DNA of 64,000 bases from an uncultured Bacteroides sp. (GTDB taxonomy: Bacteria; Bacteroidota; Bacteroidia; Bacteroidales; Bacteroidaceae): assembly GCF_910585845.1 (NCBI RefSeq), contig NZ_CAJUHF010000012.1:15814-79813 (forward strand). The letters are read 5' to 3'. A model generated the notes under the pieces. The model worked only from the letters and a program-made list of their open reading frames with translations, had not been told where the DNA came from and ran no database searches. Position 1 is the first letter of the stretch, and every line of letters starts with the position of its first letter. Of the stretch, positions 42,696 to 51,192 are shown in pieces. The position numbers were made by a program, and so were the translations under genes.

Positions 42696-42807
42696 TATTC
42701 CGTACTTTTTTTGATGTATGCATCCTTTCATAATTCAGAAAAAAACACGAAATTTGCCACGCTTTTGAACGAAATTCTAATTAATACCTTTAAATAACTT
42801 AAATAAA

Positions 42808-44454
42808 ATGACAAAAAGTGCATTGCAAATTGCAAGGGCTGCTTATCAGCCCAAACTTCCGAAAGCGCTGAAAGGTGCTGTTAAGGTTGTAGCCGGTGAG
42901 GCTACTCAATCTGTAGCCGATCAGGAAGCTATTCAAAAATTGTTCCCCAACACGTACGGAATGCCTTTGATTAAGTTTGAGGCTACTGACGAAGTGGTTG
43001 ATTTTCCTGCTATCAACGTAGGTGTTATCCTTTCAGGAGGTCAGGCTCCTGGTGGTCATAATGTAATTTCCGGTATCTTCGATGGAATCAAGAAGTTGAA
43101 TAAGGATAGCAAACTTTATGGTTTTATCCTTGGTCCCGGCGGCTTGGTTGATCACAACTACATGGAGCTGACAGCTGATATCATCGATGAATACCGCAAT
43201 ACGGGTGGTTTTGACATCATCGGTTCCGGCCGTACGAAACTGGAGAAGGTAGAACAGTTCGAAAAAGGTCTGGAAATCTTGAAACAACTTGATATCAAGG
43301 CACTGGTCATCATTGGTGGTGACGATTCCAATACCAATGCTTGTGTGTTGGCAGAGTATTATGCAGCAAAGAATTGTGGTATACAGGTGATCGGTTGTCC
43401 GAAAACTATCGACGGCGACTTGAAGAATGAAATGATTGAGACATCTTTCGGTTTCGATACGGCTTGCAAGGTTTATTCGGAAGTTATCGGTAACATTCAG
43501 CGTGACTGTAATTCTGCTCGCAAATACTGGCATTTCATCAAACTGATGGGACGTTCTGCTTCTCATATCGCATTGGAATGTGCTTTGCAGGTACAGCCCA
43601 ATGTCTGTATCGTATCAGAAGAAGTTGAAGCAAAAGATATGTCTCTGGATGATGTAGTGACTTCTATCGCTCAGGTAGTAGCCAATCGTGCAGCACAAGG
43701 TAACAATTTCGGTACGGTGCTTATTCCCGAAGGTTTGATTGAGTTCATTCCTGCCATGAAGCGCTTGATTGCCGAGTTGAACGACTTCCTTGCTGCTAAT
43801 GCAGAGGAATTTGCTCAGATCAAGAAATCGCATCAGCGTGACTATATCATCCGCAAACTTTCTCCGGAAAATTCAGCTATCTACGCCAGCTTGCCGGAAG
43901 GCGTTGCACGTCAGTTGACGCTGGATCGTGACCCGCACGGAAATGTACAGGTTTCTCTTATTGAAACAGAGAAACTGTTGTCCGAAATGGTAGCTGTCAA
44001 GTTGGCTGCATGGAAAGAAGAAGGTAAGTTTGTAGGTAAGTTCGCTTCTCAACACCACTTCTTCGGTTATGAAGGACGTTGTGCAGCTCCTTCAAACTAC
44101 GATGCCGACTACTGCTATTCATTGGGATATACAGCTGCTTCTTTGATTGCTAACGGCAAGACCGGCTATATGTCTTCCGTACGCAATACGACTGCTCCGG
44201 CTGAGGAATGGATTGCAGGCGGTGTGCCCATCACGATGATGATGAACATGGAACGTCGTCATGGTGAAATGAAACCGGTTATTCAGAAAGCTTTGGTTAA
44301 ACTGGATGGTGCTCCGTTTAAGGCATTTGCCGCTCAGCGCGACCAGTGGGCCATTGAAACGGCTTATGTATATCCGGGACCTATCCAGTACTTCGGACCT
44401 ACAGAAGTTTGTGACCAGCCGACGAAGACCTTGCAATTGGAACAAGCAAAATAA
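42808..44454 (+). CDS. pfp: Pyrophosphate--fructose 6-phosphate 1-phosphotransferase
   Basis: 548 residues, the long PPi-PFK class. Blocks: GVILSGGQAPGGHNVISG (72-89), IIGGDDSNTNACVLA with GGDD at 170-173 (the second Asp marks PPi rather than ATP use), GCPKTIDGDLKN (196-207), SFGFDTACKVYSE and KLMGRSASHIALECA. It runs reversible glycolytic phosphorylation with pyrophosphate. Single gene with its own hairpin terminator. Confidence 0.95.
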   Translation: MTKSALQIARAAYQPKLPKALKGAVKVVAGEATQSVADQEAIQKLFPNTYGMPLIKFEATDEVVDFPAINVGVILSGGQAPGGHNVISGIFDGIKKLNKDSKLYGFILGPGGLVDHNYMELTADIIDEYRNTGGFDIIGSGRTKLEKVEQFEKGLEILKQLDIKALVIIGGDDSNTNACVLAEYYAAKNCGIQVIGCPKTIDGDLKNEMIETSFGFDTACKVYSEVIGNIQRDCNSARKYWHFIKLMGRSASHIALECALQVQPNVCIVSEEVEAKDMSLDDVVTSIAQVVANRAAQGNNFGTVLIPEGLIEFIPAMKRLIAELNDFLAANAEEFAQIKKSHQRDYIIRKLSPENSAIYASLPEGVARQLTLDRDPHGNVQVSLIETEKLLSEMVAVKLAAWKEEGKFVGKFASQHHFFGYEGRCAAPSNYDADYCYSLGYTAASLIANGKTGYMSSVRNTTAPAEEWIAGGVPITMMMNMERRHGEMKPVIQKALVKLDGAPFKAFAAQRDQWAIETAYVYPGPIQYFGPTEVCDQPTKTLQLEQAK

Positions 44455-44474
44455 ATCGTTTAAAATGTAGAGTG

Positions 44475-44510
44475 AAGGGCGGGAGTGGTTCCGCCCTTTC
44501 TTTTCTTACT
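44475..44510 (+). terminator. Terminator of pfp
   Basis: AAGGGCGG (44475-44482) / CCGCCCTT (44491-44498), perfect 8-bp stem followed by a T-rich tail. Confidence 0.85.
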
Positions 44511-44520
44511 TTTATCATCT

Positions 44521-45378
44521 ATGGCAGACCGGAAAACTCGTAAAACTCCTCCTCATCGTAAATCTGCTCCTTCCCGCTCTGCGGCACACCGTGGTAAAAA
44601 GAAGGGTAAAGGAGGTGTTATGCCTGTATGGTTGCGTACTATAATTTCAGTTTGCATCGTAGTCGTATTTTCCGCCTTTTTTTATTGGTTTTTTGTCCGT
44701 CCGTATGCCTATCGCTGGAAGCCCTGTGAGGGGCGGAAAGGGTATGGGGTTTGTATGCCTTTCGGTTATAATGTGCATGGCATTGATATTTCCCATCATC
44801 AAGGCAGCGTGGATTGGATGCAATTGATTTCGCATAAGACATCCGATTTTCCCTTACATTTCGTTTTTATGAAGGCTACCGAAGGGGGTGATCATAGTGA
44901 TGATGCTTTTCCTTTCAACTTCGATCAGGCGCGCCGTTACGGTTTCATCCGTGGTGCTTATCACTTCTTTTCTCCTAAAACGGATCCCAATAAACAGGCT
45001 GATTTTTTTATTCGGACTGTTCAACTGACAGCAGGTGATCTGCCTCCTGTACTGGATGTGGAAAATATAGGTAAAAGTACTCCTGAAGATTTAAAAGTTG
45101 CTGTTAAGACTTGGCTCGATCGTATAGAGGAACACTATGGCGTGAAGCCGATTTTATATACTTCCTATAAGTTTAAGACCCGTTATCTCAACGATTCGAT
45201 ATTCAATGCTTATCCTTATTGGATTGCGCACTACTACGTAGATTCTGTGAAGTACGAAGGTGCCTGGCGTTTTTGGCAGCATACAGATGCAGGACGCGTT
45301 ACCGGTATTAACGAGGAGGTTGACTTGAATGTATTCAATGGTACATTGGATGAACTTCTTGGAATGACATTGCGCTAA
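44521..45378 (+). CDS. GH25 lysozyme-like muramidase, membrane-anchored
   Basis: 285 residues from the ATG at 44521. A very basic N-terminus (RKTRKTPPHRKSAPSRSAAHRGKKKGK) precedes one transmembrane helix (about 44-68), so the catalytic domain faces the periplasm. GH25 blocks: HGIDISHHQGSVDW, FVFMKATEGGDH, GAYHFFSP, VLDVENIG (catalytic D-x-E pair) and ILYTSYKF, ending in QHTDAGRV..EEVDLNVF. It cleaves the MurNAc-GlcNAc bond. The open frame upstream begins inside the pfp terminator, so the later start is preferred. Confidence 0.9.
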   Translation: MADRKTRKTPPHRKSAPSRSAAHRGKKKGKGGVMPVWLRTIISVCIVVVFSAFFYWFFVRPYAYRWKPCEGRKGYGVCMPFGYNVHGIDISHHQGSVDWMQLISHKTSDFPLHFVFMKATEGGDHSDDAFPFNFDQARRYGFIRGAYHFFSPKTDPNKQADFFIRTVQLTAGDLPPVLDVENIGKSTPEDLKVAVKTWLDRIEEHYGVKPILYTSYKFKTRYLNDSIFNAYPYWIAHYYVDSVKYEGAWRFWQHTDAGRVTGINEEVDLNVFNGTLDELLGMTLR

Positions 45379-45400
45379 GACAAAAATAGGCTTAGCGCAA
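45370..45400 (+). terminator. Hairpin at the end of the lysozyme gene
   Basis: TTGCGCTAAG (45370-45379) / CTTAGCGCAA (45391-45400), 10-bp perfect stem that includes the stop codon; no T run, so its strength as terminator is doubtful. Confidence 0.5.
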
Positions 45401-45434
45401 ATCGCTCTTCTTTCTGCTTTACCTTCAATCCATC

Positions 45435-45569
45435 CTATACTTGTCGTATGGATAGCTGAAGTATATCTTCCGAGTTGTGTATTCCCCGAAAAATAGTTTT
45501 TCCGTGATAGACGTAGTCTTTTCCTTGTCCTAAGTCGAAATATACGATGAAAGTAATCAAGTTTAACAT
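45435..45569 (-). CDS. Possible 44-codon small gene
   Basis: ATG at 45569 opens a frame reading MLNLITFIVYFDLGQGKDYV... to a TAG at 45435. It lies 25 bp after the prmA stop on the same strand. Not recognised; it could be a remnant or chance. Confidence 0.25.
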   Translation of the reverse strand: MLNLITFIVYFDLGQGKDYVYHGKTIFRGIHNSEDILQLSIRQV

Positions 45570-45593
45570 TTTAATGCAGGATGTGGGCTGTCT

Positions 45594-46436
45594 TTAAAGC
45601 CTGAACTTCACTGCGGCCCATCTGTTCTTCTCTTGATGATGCACGAATTGCAAACCGTTGCGTTCGGCTTCGGCCTGGATCATAGGAATGTCATCTACGT
45701 AGAAACCACTCATGAAGAGCTCTGCTCCAGGCTGCATACAACGTACATACTGTTTCATGTCGTTCAGCAGGATATTCCGGTTGATGTTGGCAATGATTAC
45801 ATCGAATGGTCCTTGTCCTTCCAGTGAAGAAGCATCTCCTTGAAATACGGAAATGTTGTCTACATGGTTCAGCTCGATGTTTTCCAACGAATTACGTACA
45901 CACCATTCATCAATGTCAATAGCGGTGCAAGGTGTCGCACCACGCATGCGGGCAAGAATGGCAAGGATGGAAGTGCCGCATCCCATGTCGAGTAATGATT
46001 TACCTTTGAGGTTACTTTCCAACAATTCGGCAATAATGAGGCTGGTAGTTTCATGATGCCCCGTTCCAAAGGCCATTTGCGGATTGATGACAATGTCATA
46101 TTCTGCTTGGGGAACATCATGGTGGAAAGTACTATGAATGACACAGCGATCTCCAATCACGATCGGCTGGAAAAAATTCTTTTCCCATTCCTCATTCCAG
46201 TCTTTGTCTTCAGCCTCTGCAAAAGTGTATTCGATCTTCGTGTCAGGCAGAGGAAACTCTTCAATGCTTGCCTTGACGGTGGTTTCGTTATACAAATCTT
46301 TCTGTATGTAGGCAGCAATACCATCTTCTTGTTCAACAAAACTTTCAAAGCCGGCATCACCCAATACGGCGGCAAGAATATCATTTGCCGTTTCTGTGCA
46401 GGGAGAGGTGCGGAATCTAAATTCTAAATATTTCAT
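45594..46436 (-). CDS. prmA: Ribosomal protein L11 methyltransferase
   Basis: 280 residues. The N-terminal substrate domain carries the Bacteroidetes-type start (MKYLEFRFRTSPCTETANDILAAVLGDAGFESFVEQ). The AdoMet domain has INPQMAFGTGHHETT, LLDMGCGTSILAILA and VIIANINRNIL (the NPPF-like NxN block). It trimethylates L11. A TATCTTTG box on the minus strand (46518-46525) is the likely -7 element. Confidence 0.95.
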   Translation of the reverse strand: MKYLEFRFRTSPCTETANDILAAVLGDAGFESFVEQEDGIAAYIQKDLYNETTVKASIEEFPLPDTKIEYTFAEAEDKDWNEEWEKNFFQPIVIGDRCVIHSTFHHDVPQAEYDIVINPQMAFGTGHHETTSLIIAELLESNLKGKSLLDMGCGTSILAILARMRGATPCTAIDIDEWCVRNSLENIELNHVDNISVFQGDASSLEGQGPFDVIIANINRNILLNDMKQYVRCMQPGAELFMSGFYVDDIPMIQAEAERNGLQFVHHQEKNRWAAVKFRL

Positions 46437-46590
46437 CGGAATATAATATTATTGTTAAATACAAAGAACTTTTTCGTTTGATGAATCGGATCCTTTGTAT
46501 ATTTGTTTAGCATTGCGCAAAGATAGTGTATTTAGGGAATACCCTATAATAATTTCGGGAAATTCTTCTAAGAAGGAAAAATCCCCTTGC

Positions 46591-46598
46591 TATCTTTG
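46591..46598 (+). promoter_or_regulatory. -7 box upstream of the aromatic/Ser-rich secreted protein
   Basis: TATCTTTG, 50 bp before the ATG at 46649; no clear -33 element. Confidence 0.45.
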
Positions 46599-46648
46599 TG
46601 GTGTGATAAAAATAGATTAGTATAAAACCTGAATAAATACACCTAATA

Positions 46649-48016
46649 ATGAAAAAGATTGTTTTTTTATCTCTTTTTGCCCTGTGCCTTCCTTGGATGG
46701 TTACAGCGCAGAACATAGACGATGATCTCTATTATGTTCCTTCCAAGAACAAGAAGGAAAAAAAGCAGGAGAAGAAGTCCGTAACTGCTACTCCGGCTGA
46801 AGAGATTGTAGTGAGATCAAATGCGCCGACTACAGTCTACACCTCGTCAGGAAATACCACTGTTGTAGTACAGGACCGTAAAGGCAACACACGCGATGTA
46901 GATGAATATAACCGTCGCTACAGTGCGCGTGAGAATGATTTTGTTATGGAAGACGATACTTTGTTTATCCGAGAAAAGGCGGTGCCCGATACCGAAGGCG
47001 AATGGGTGAACGGTTTCAACGGTTCGGACGATGATTACGAGTATGCGATGCGTATCGTGCGATTCCGCAATCCACGCTATGCCATAAGTATCAGTAGTCC
47101 TTATTATTGGGATGTTGTCTACGGACTGAATTCATGGGACTGGAACATTTACACTGACGGATTATATGCGTATGCTTTCCCCACTTTCTCCAATTGTTTG
47201 TGGTGGGATTGGCGTTATAATTCCTACGGTTGGGGATGGGGATATCCTTATTATGGTTGGGGCGGCTTCTATGGTGGCTGGAGTTGGGGATGGGGACATC
47301 ATCATCACCATCATCATTACTATGCGGGAGGCTGGTATCCCGGACATTATTGGGGTAATAATCACTGGGGGGGAAGTCGTGTATATACCGACCGACGTTC
47401 GTATGGTGACCGCATATCTTCTGGCAATCGCATAGCAGGAACAACATCCGGTTCCCGACGTTCTTCTGGGACTATAGGCAATTCTCAAGTGCGGCGTAGT
47501 TCAGGAACTACGAGTGGAGAAACCAGAAGAAGTTCCGCCACAAGTTCAACCCGCCGTGTGGTAGGCACTCGTTCTTCGTCAGAGCGTCCGGGAATGAGTA
47601 CGCGAACAGATGCGGCTTCGTCACGCCGTTCTACCTATACCCGTCCAAGCAGTACCCGTAGCAGTTCTTCATACAACAGTAGTGTGGAAAGCGTACGTAG
47701 TGGCAGCAATCGTGGAAGCAGTACGGTGCGCTCTTCCGGAACGACGACTCGTAGCAGCAGTACCCGTAGTGCTTCGACATACAACCGTGGCAGTTCGTCC
47801 GCCCCACGTAGTTACGATAGTGGTACGAGTACCCGTTCCAGCAGCCGTTCTTATGATTATAACCGTTCTTCCAGTAACTCTCGTTCTTCCAGTAGCAGCT
47901 ATTCTTCCGGCAGCAGTTCACGCTCCGGCAGCTATTCTTCTGGTGGTAGTAGTTATTCTCGCTCAAGTAGTGGCGGAGGCGGTTCTTCCAGCAGAAGCAG
48001 TGGCGGAAGAAGATAA
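46649..48016 (+). CDS. Secreted low-complexity protein with W/Y/G/H-rich core and Ser/Arg-rich tail
   Basis: 455 residues with signal peptide MKKIVFLSLFALCLPWMVTAQ. Residues about 20-135 are charged and Lys-rich. Residues about 150-245 are packed with Trp, Tyr, Gly and a run of seven histidines (WGWGHHHHHHHYY, WYPGHYWGNNHWGG). Residues about 255-455 are nearly all Ser, Arg, Thr, Gly and Tyr (TRSSSRSYDYNRSSS...). No family recognised beyond Bacteroides hypothetical proteins of this make-up. The core could bind metal or glycans and the tail could be a target of Ser/Thr modification or bind acidic polymers; both are guesses. It is followed at 48 bp by the FadL-type gene. Confidence 0.8.
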   Translation: MKKIVFLSLFALCLPWMVTAQNIDDDLYYVPSKNKKEKKQEKKSVTATPAEEIVVRSNAPTTVYTSSGNTTVVVQDRKGNTRDVDEYNRRYSARENDFVMEDDTLFIREKAVPDTEGEWVNGFNGSDDDYEYAMRIVRFRNPRYAISISSPYYWDVVYGLNSWDWNIYTDGLYAYAFPTFSNCLWWDWRYNSYGWGWGYPYYGWGGFYGGWSWGWGHHHHHHHYYAGGWYPGHYWGNNHWGGSRVYTDRRSYGDRISSGNRIAGTTSGSRRSSGTIGNSQVRRSSGTTSGETRRSSATSSTRRVVGTRSSSERPGMSTRTDAASSRRSTYTRPSSTRSSSSYNSSVESVRSGSNRGSSTVRSSGTTTRSSSTRSASTYNRGSSSAPRSYDSGTSTRSSSRSYDYNRSSSNSRSSSSSYSSGSSSRSGSYSSGGSSYSRSSSGGGGSSSRSSGGRR

Positions 48017-48064
48017 ATATTAGGCATGAAAGTGTAGTAATTTTGAATCAAAAGGATATTGATT

Positions 48065-49654
48065 ATGAATAGAAAAATGATTTTGGCCATTTTTTCCTTA
48101 CTTGTTTCGGCAGGGATGAATGCGCAGACTATATATGATGTCACAAAGATGACAGAAAAGGACTTGAATGGAACGGCCCGCTTTGTTGGTATGGGTGGTG
48201 CTATGGGAGCATTGGGGGGCGATATCTCTACCATTGCAACGAATCCTGCCGGTATAGGTATCTATCGTAGTAATGATGCTACTGTTTCATTTGGTTTTTC
48301 ATCCATTGGAACGGAAAGTAAGTATGGTGGAAATACGTTTAATTCAGACAAGAACCGTTGGCAACTGGATAATGCCGGTTTTGTACTCTCCAATAAGATA
48401 GGTAATCAGACCGTCTTGCGTTATGTCAACTTTGGATTCAACTATCATCGTGCCAAATCGTTCAACAAGATGACCTCGATGGAAGGTCTGATAAATCTTA
48501 CCCCTGGTGGAGATGTGGTTTCGCAAACTTATCAGATGGCATCTCAGGCAGGAAGGATGTTGGACTATGGGTGTAATATTGACGATGTGAGTGCAAATGG
48601 TAATGTCTTTGACAACAACAATGTGGGATGGCTGGCTGCATTAGGATGGGAAGGTTATCTTTATAATCCTATTCTTAACGACGGACATATAACCGGTTTT
48701 AAAGCTTATCTTCCGCAGCCTTACAGCAAGGCTAAGTCGCGTGAGGCGGGTGGAGTTGACCAATATGATTTCAATATCTCATTCAATTTTAACGATCGGG
48801 TATATTTAGGTATGACCGTAGGAGCTTATGATCTGAACTACACCAAGAGTTTCCTTTATAGTGAAGACTACAGTACAAATGAATATTATGATTTGGATAG
48901 TTGGACAAGAATAGATGGGACAGGATTTGATGTGAAGTTCGGAGCCATTATACGTCCTGTAGAGACTTCTCCCCTGCGTATTGGCCTTGCAATACATACT
49001 CCTACGTTCTATAAGTTGACATTAGCGACTAATGTTTTGCTTAAATCCGGTATTTATAGAGAGAATACAGAAGGTGAGACAAAGTTTTATGAAACTACCG
49101 TAGATAGCTACGACTTTCTGAATAATAAGGATATGTCTTATGATTATGAGCTCCGTACTCCGTGGAAGTATAATTTGAGTTTAGGCTATACGGTAGGAAA
49201 GAATCTGGCGCTTGGTGCCGAATATGAATATCAGGATTATTCAAGTTCGCGTCTTTATTATCCGGAAGGAGATGAAATGAGGTATGAAAATTCTACGATA
49301 AAAGAGATGTTGAAGGGCGTAAGCACTTTCCGTATAGGCGCTGAATACAAAGTGATTCCGGAGTTTGCTTTGCGTGCCGGATACAACTACAGTTCGGCTG
49401 CTTACAAAGATGGGGCATACAAGGATTTGCCGTTAAATTCAGTTATGACGGATACGGATTATGCCAATGCGAAGTCGAAAAGTAACTATACGTTAGGTAT
49501 CGGTTATCGGGGCTCAATGCTTTATGTAGACTTGGCCTATCAGTACAGTGCTTATAAGTCTGATTTTTATGCCTTTGACGATGAGTATCTGAACAAAACG
49601 GAAGTGACGAATACGCATAGCCAAGTAATATTTACTTTAGGAATGCGGTTCTAA
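48065..49654 (+). CDS. OmpP1/FadL/TodX-family outer-membrane protein
   Basis: About 529 residues from the ATG at 48065, with signal peptide MNRKMILAIFSLLVSAGMNAQ. The family N-terminal block is ARFVGMGGAMGALGGDISTIATNPAGIGIYRS, which forms the hatch; the rest is strand-rich and ends with QVIFTLGMRF, an aromatic-terminated last strand. It would transport hydrophobic small molecules. Probably cotranscribed with the low-complexity gene before it. Confidence 0.88.
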   Translation: MNRKMILAIFSLLVSAGMNAQTIYDVTKMTEKDLNGTARFVGMGGAMGALGGDISTIATNPAGIGIYRSNDATVSFGFSSIGTESKYGGNTFNSDKNRWQLDNAGFVLSNKIGNQTVLRYVNFGFNYHRAKSFNKMTSMEGLINLTPGGDVVSQTYQMASQAGRMLDYGCNIDDVSANGNVFDNNNVGWLAALGWEGYLYNPILNDGHITGFKAYLPQPYSKAKSREAGGVDQYDFNISFNFNDRVYLGMTVGAYDLNYTKSFLYSEDYSTNEYYDLDSWTRIDGTGFDVKFGAIIRPVETSPLRIGLAIHTPTFYKLTLATNVLLKSGIYRENTEGETKFYETTVDSYDFLNNKDMSYDYELRTPWKYNLSLGYTVGKNLALGAEYEYQDYSSSRLYYPEGDEMRYENSTIKEMLKGVSTFRIGAEYKVIPEFALRAGYNYSSAAYKDGAYKDLPLNSVMTDTDYANAKSKSNYTLGIGYRGSMLYVDLAYQYSAYKSDFYAFDDEYLNKTEVTNTHSQVIFTLGMRF

Positions 49655-49696
49655 AAATGAAGAGGGTGTTTATGCCCAAGTTAAAATATTTAAGGG

Positions 49697-49856
49697 TGTA
49701 TCAAAACTCCTTTTTTGAGAAAAGAAGGTGTGTCAAAATGCCTTTTTAAAGAAAATCACCTCTGCTACAGCTATTTGTGACAGGGGTGATTCTTTCAATT
49801 CGGGCATTATGACACACCTTCTTCTTTTAATGGAGACATTATGACACTCTCATTTT
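49697..49856. repeat. 160-bp near-perfect palindromic element
   Basis: Nested arms TGTATCAAAACTCC / GGAGACATTATGACA, AAGGTGTGTC / GACACACCTT, ATGCC / GGGCAT and ATCACC.CTG / CAG.GGTGAT around a loop near 49777. It fills the gap between the FadL gene and rubrerythrin; MITE-like. Confidence 0.85.
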
Positions 49857-49857
49857 C

Positions 49858-49890
49858 ATAAAAAAAGAGAGAGGATTAACATCCCCTCCC
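49858..49890 (-). terminator. Terminator of rubrerythrin
   Basis: On the minus strand GGGAGGGGAU pairs with AUCCUCUCUC (10 bp with G-U pairs, loop GUUA), followed by seven U. Confidence 0.8.
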
Positions 49891-49916
49891 TTTTAACTGT
49901 AATTCTTTCAAAGCAA

Positions 49917-50474
49917 TTATTTCTTGAAATAGCGGTTATACAGACCTTCGAAGCCTTTACCGTGACGAGCTTCATCCTTAGCCATTTCATGAACAGTGTC
50001 ATGGATAGCATCCAGATTCAGGGCTTTGGCACGGGTTGCGATACGCTTCTTATCCTCGCAAGCACCTGATTCTGCATTCATTCTCTTTTCGAGGTTAGTC
50101 TTTGTATCCCATACGCAGTCACCCAGCAGTTCAGCGAATTTGGAAGCGTGTTCAGCTTCTTCCCATGCATAACGTTTGAAAGCCTCTGCTACTTCAGGAT
50201 AACCTTCGCGATCAGCCTGACGGCTCATAGCCAAGTACATACCAACTTCTGTACATTCACCCATGAAGTGATTGTTCAGGTCTTTGATCATTTCTTCGTC
50301 GCAGCCTTTGGCAACGCCGATAACATGTTCGTCAGCGAAAGTCAGAGCACCGCCTTCTGCAGTTTCTTCTACTTCTACGAACTTGCTTGCAGGAGCTTTA
50401 CACAACGGGCATTTTTCGGGAGCGGCATCACCTTCATGTACGTAACCGCATACTGTACATCTAAATTTTTTCAT
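49917..50474 (-). CDS. Reverse rubrerythrin (N-terminal rubredoxin domain)
   Basis: 185 residues. The rubredoxin-like zinc/iron site is at the N-terminus (FRCTVCGYVHEG...CPLCKAP), the reverse of classic rubrerythrin, followed by the four-helix di-iron domain (MGECTEVGMYLAMS, EEAEHASKFAELLG, EMAKDEARHGKGFEGL). It reduces hydrogen peroxide with electrons from NADH-linked donors. It lies 39 bp after the PerR-type gene on the same strand, so the sensor and effector share an operon. Confidence 0.93.
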   Translation of the reverse strand: MKKFRCTVCGYVHEGDAAPEKCPLCKAPASKFVEVEETAEGGALTFADEHVIGVAKGCDEEMIKDLNNHFMGECTEVGMYLAMSRQADREGYPEVAEAFKRYAWEEAEHASKFAELLGDCVWDTKTNLEKRMNAESGACEDKKRIATRAKALNLDAIHDTVHEMAKDEARHGKGFEGLYNRYFKK

Positions 50475-50513
50475 TTTCTTTTTGATTTTAATAAATTAGT
50501 AAATCGTTTGTTA

Positions 50514-50954
50514 TTATTGTATTATGTTAGTCATATCTTGTTCCTGATCTGCCTTACATTGTTTACATATTCCTTTATAATAAAAATGTAATTCTTGTAT
50601 TTCGTGTCCATCCATTTTCATGTCACCCACTTTCTTTATGGCATTGTCGTATGCCAAATCATAGATTTTACCACAATACTTACAGAGAAAATGGGCGTGC
50701 GGGGTCGTATCGGCATCGTAGCATGTATTACGCTCATCAATAGTCAGGGTCTGTGCAGCTCCTTCTTCCGTTAGAATTTTCAGTGTATTGTACACGGTAG
50801 TTTTTGAGAGCGTAGGGATAGTTGGCGACAGTGCAGTATATATCTCATCTACCGTAGGGTGCGTGTGATGCTCCATGAGATATTTCATGATGGCTATACG
50901 CTGCACCGAAGGTTTTATATGATGCTCTTGCAATCGTTCAACTACTTTTTCCAT
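50514..50954 (-). CDS. perR: PerR/Fur-family peroxide-responsive repressor
   Basis: 146 residues. Winged helix: KPSVQRIAIMKYLMEHHTHPTVDEIYTAL...LSKTTVYNTLKILTEEG. The metal domain has HAHFLCKYCGKI and GICKQCK, the structural zinc CxxC pairs, plus His/Asp ligands (NTCYDADTTPHAHF) of the PerR/Fur sensor site. Peroxide sensing is inferred from the reverse-rubrerythrin partner and the operator upstream; Fur or Zur are alternatives. Confidence 0.85.
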   Translation of the reverse strand: MEKVVERLQEHHIKPSVQRIAIMKYLMEHHTHPTVDEIYTALSPTIPTLSKTTVYNTLKILTEEGAAQTLTIDERNTCYDADTTPHAHFLCKYCGKIYDLAYDNAIKKVGDMKMDGHEIQELHFYYKGICKQCKADQEQDMTNIIQ

Positions 50955-50973
50955 AATCCTTTTAATACAAACT

Positions 50974-50986
50974 TGTAATAATTACA
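50974..50986. promoter_or_regulatory. Putative PerR operator
   Basis: TGTAATAATTACA, a perfect 13-bp palindrome that resembles the B. subtilis Per box TTATAATnATTATAA. It lies just downstream of the predicted start of transcription, fitting autorepression of the perR-rubrerythrin operon. Confidence 0.65.
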
Positions 50987-51001
50987 TTTTTATTTCCCTT
51001 G

Positions 51002-51032
51002 CAAAGATAGATACTTCTTTTATTTCTCCAAA
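51002..51032 (-). promoter_or_regulatory. Consensus promoter of perR-rubrerythrin
   Basis: Minus-strand TTTG (51029-51032), N19, TATCTTTG (51002-51009): exact match to the Bacteroides consensus. Confidence 0.75.
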
Positions 51033-51135
51033 AGATTTTCTGCTTTTTTTTGGTAGTTGAACAGGATGGAACCGCATACTTTGTCACTTAAATGCGGATA
51101 AATCAGGAACATGTCCGCGGGAAAGGAATTATAAT

Positions 51136-51167
51136 TTTGTGTTTTATGGATAAATAGCGTATTTTTG
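51136..51167 (+). promoter_or_regulatory. Consensus promoter of nadE
   Basis: TTTG (51136-51139), N20, TATTTTTG (51160-51167); ATG of nadE at 51193. Confidence 0.75.
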
Positions 51168-51192
51168 CCTCGAATATTATAAATGAATCCTT

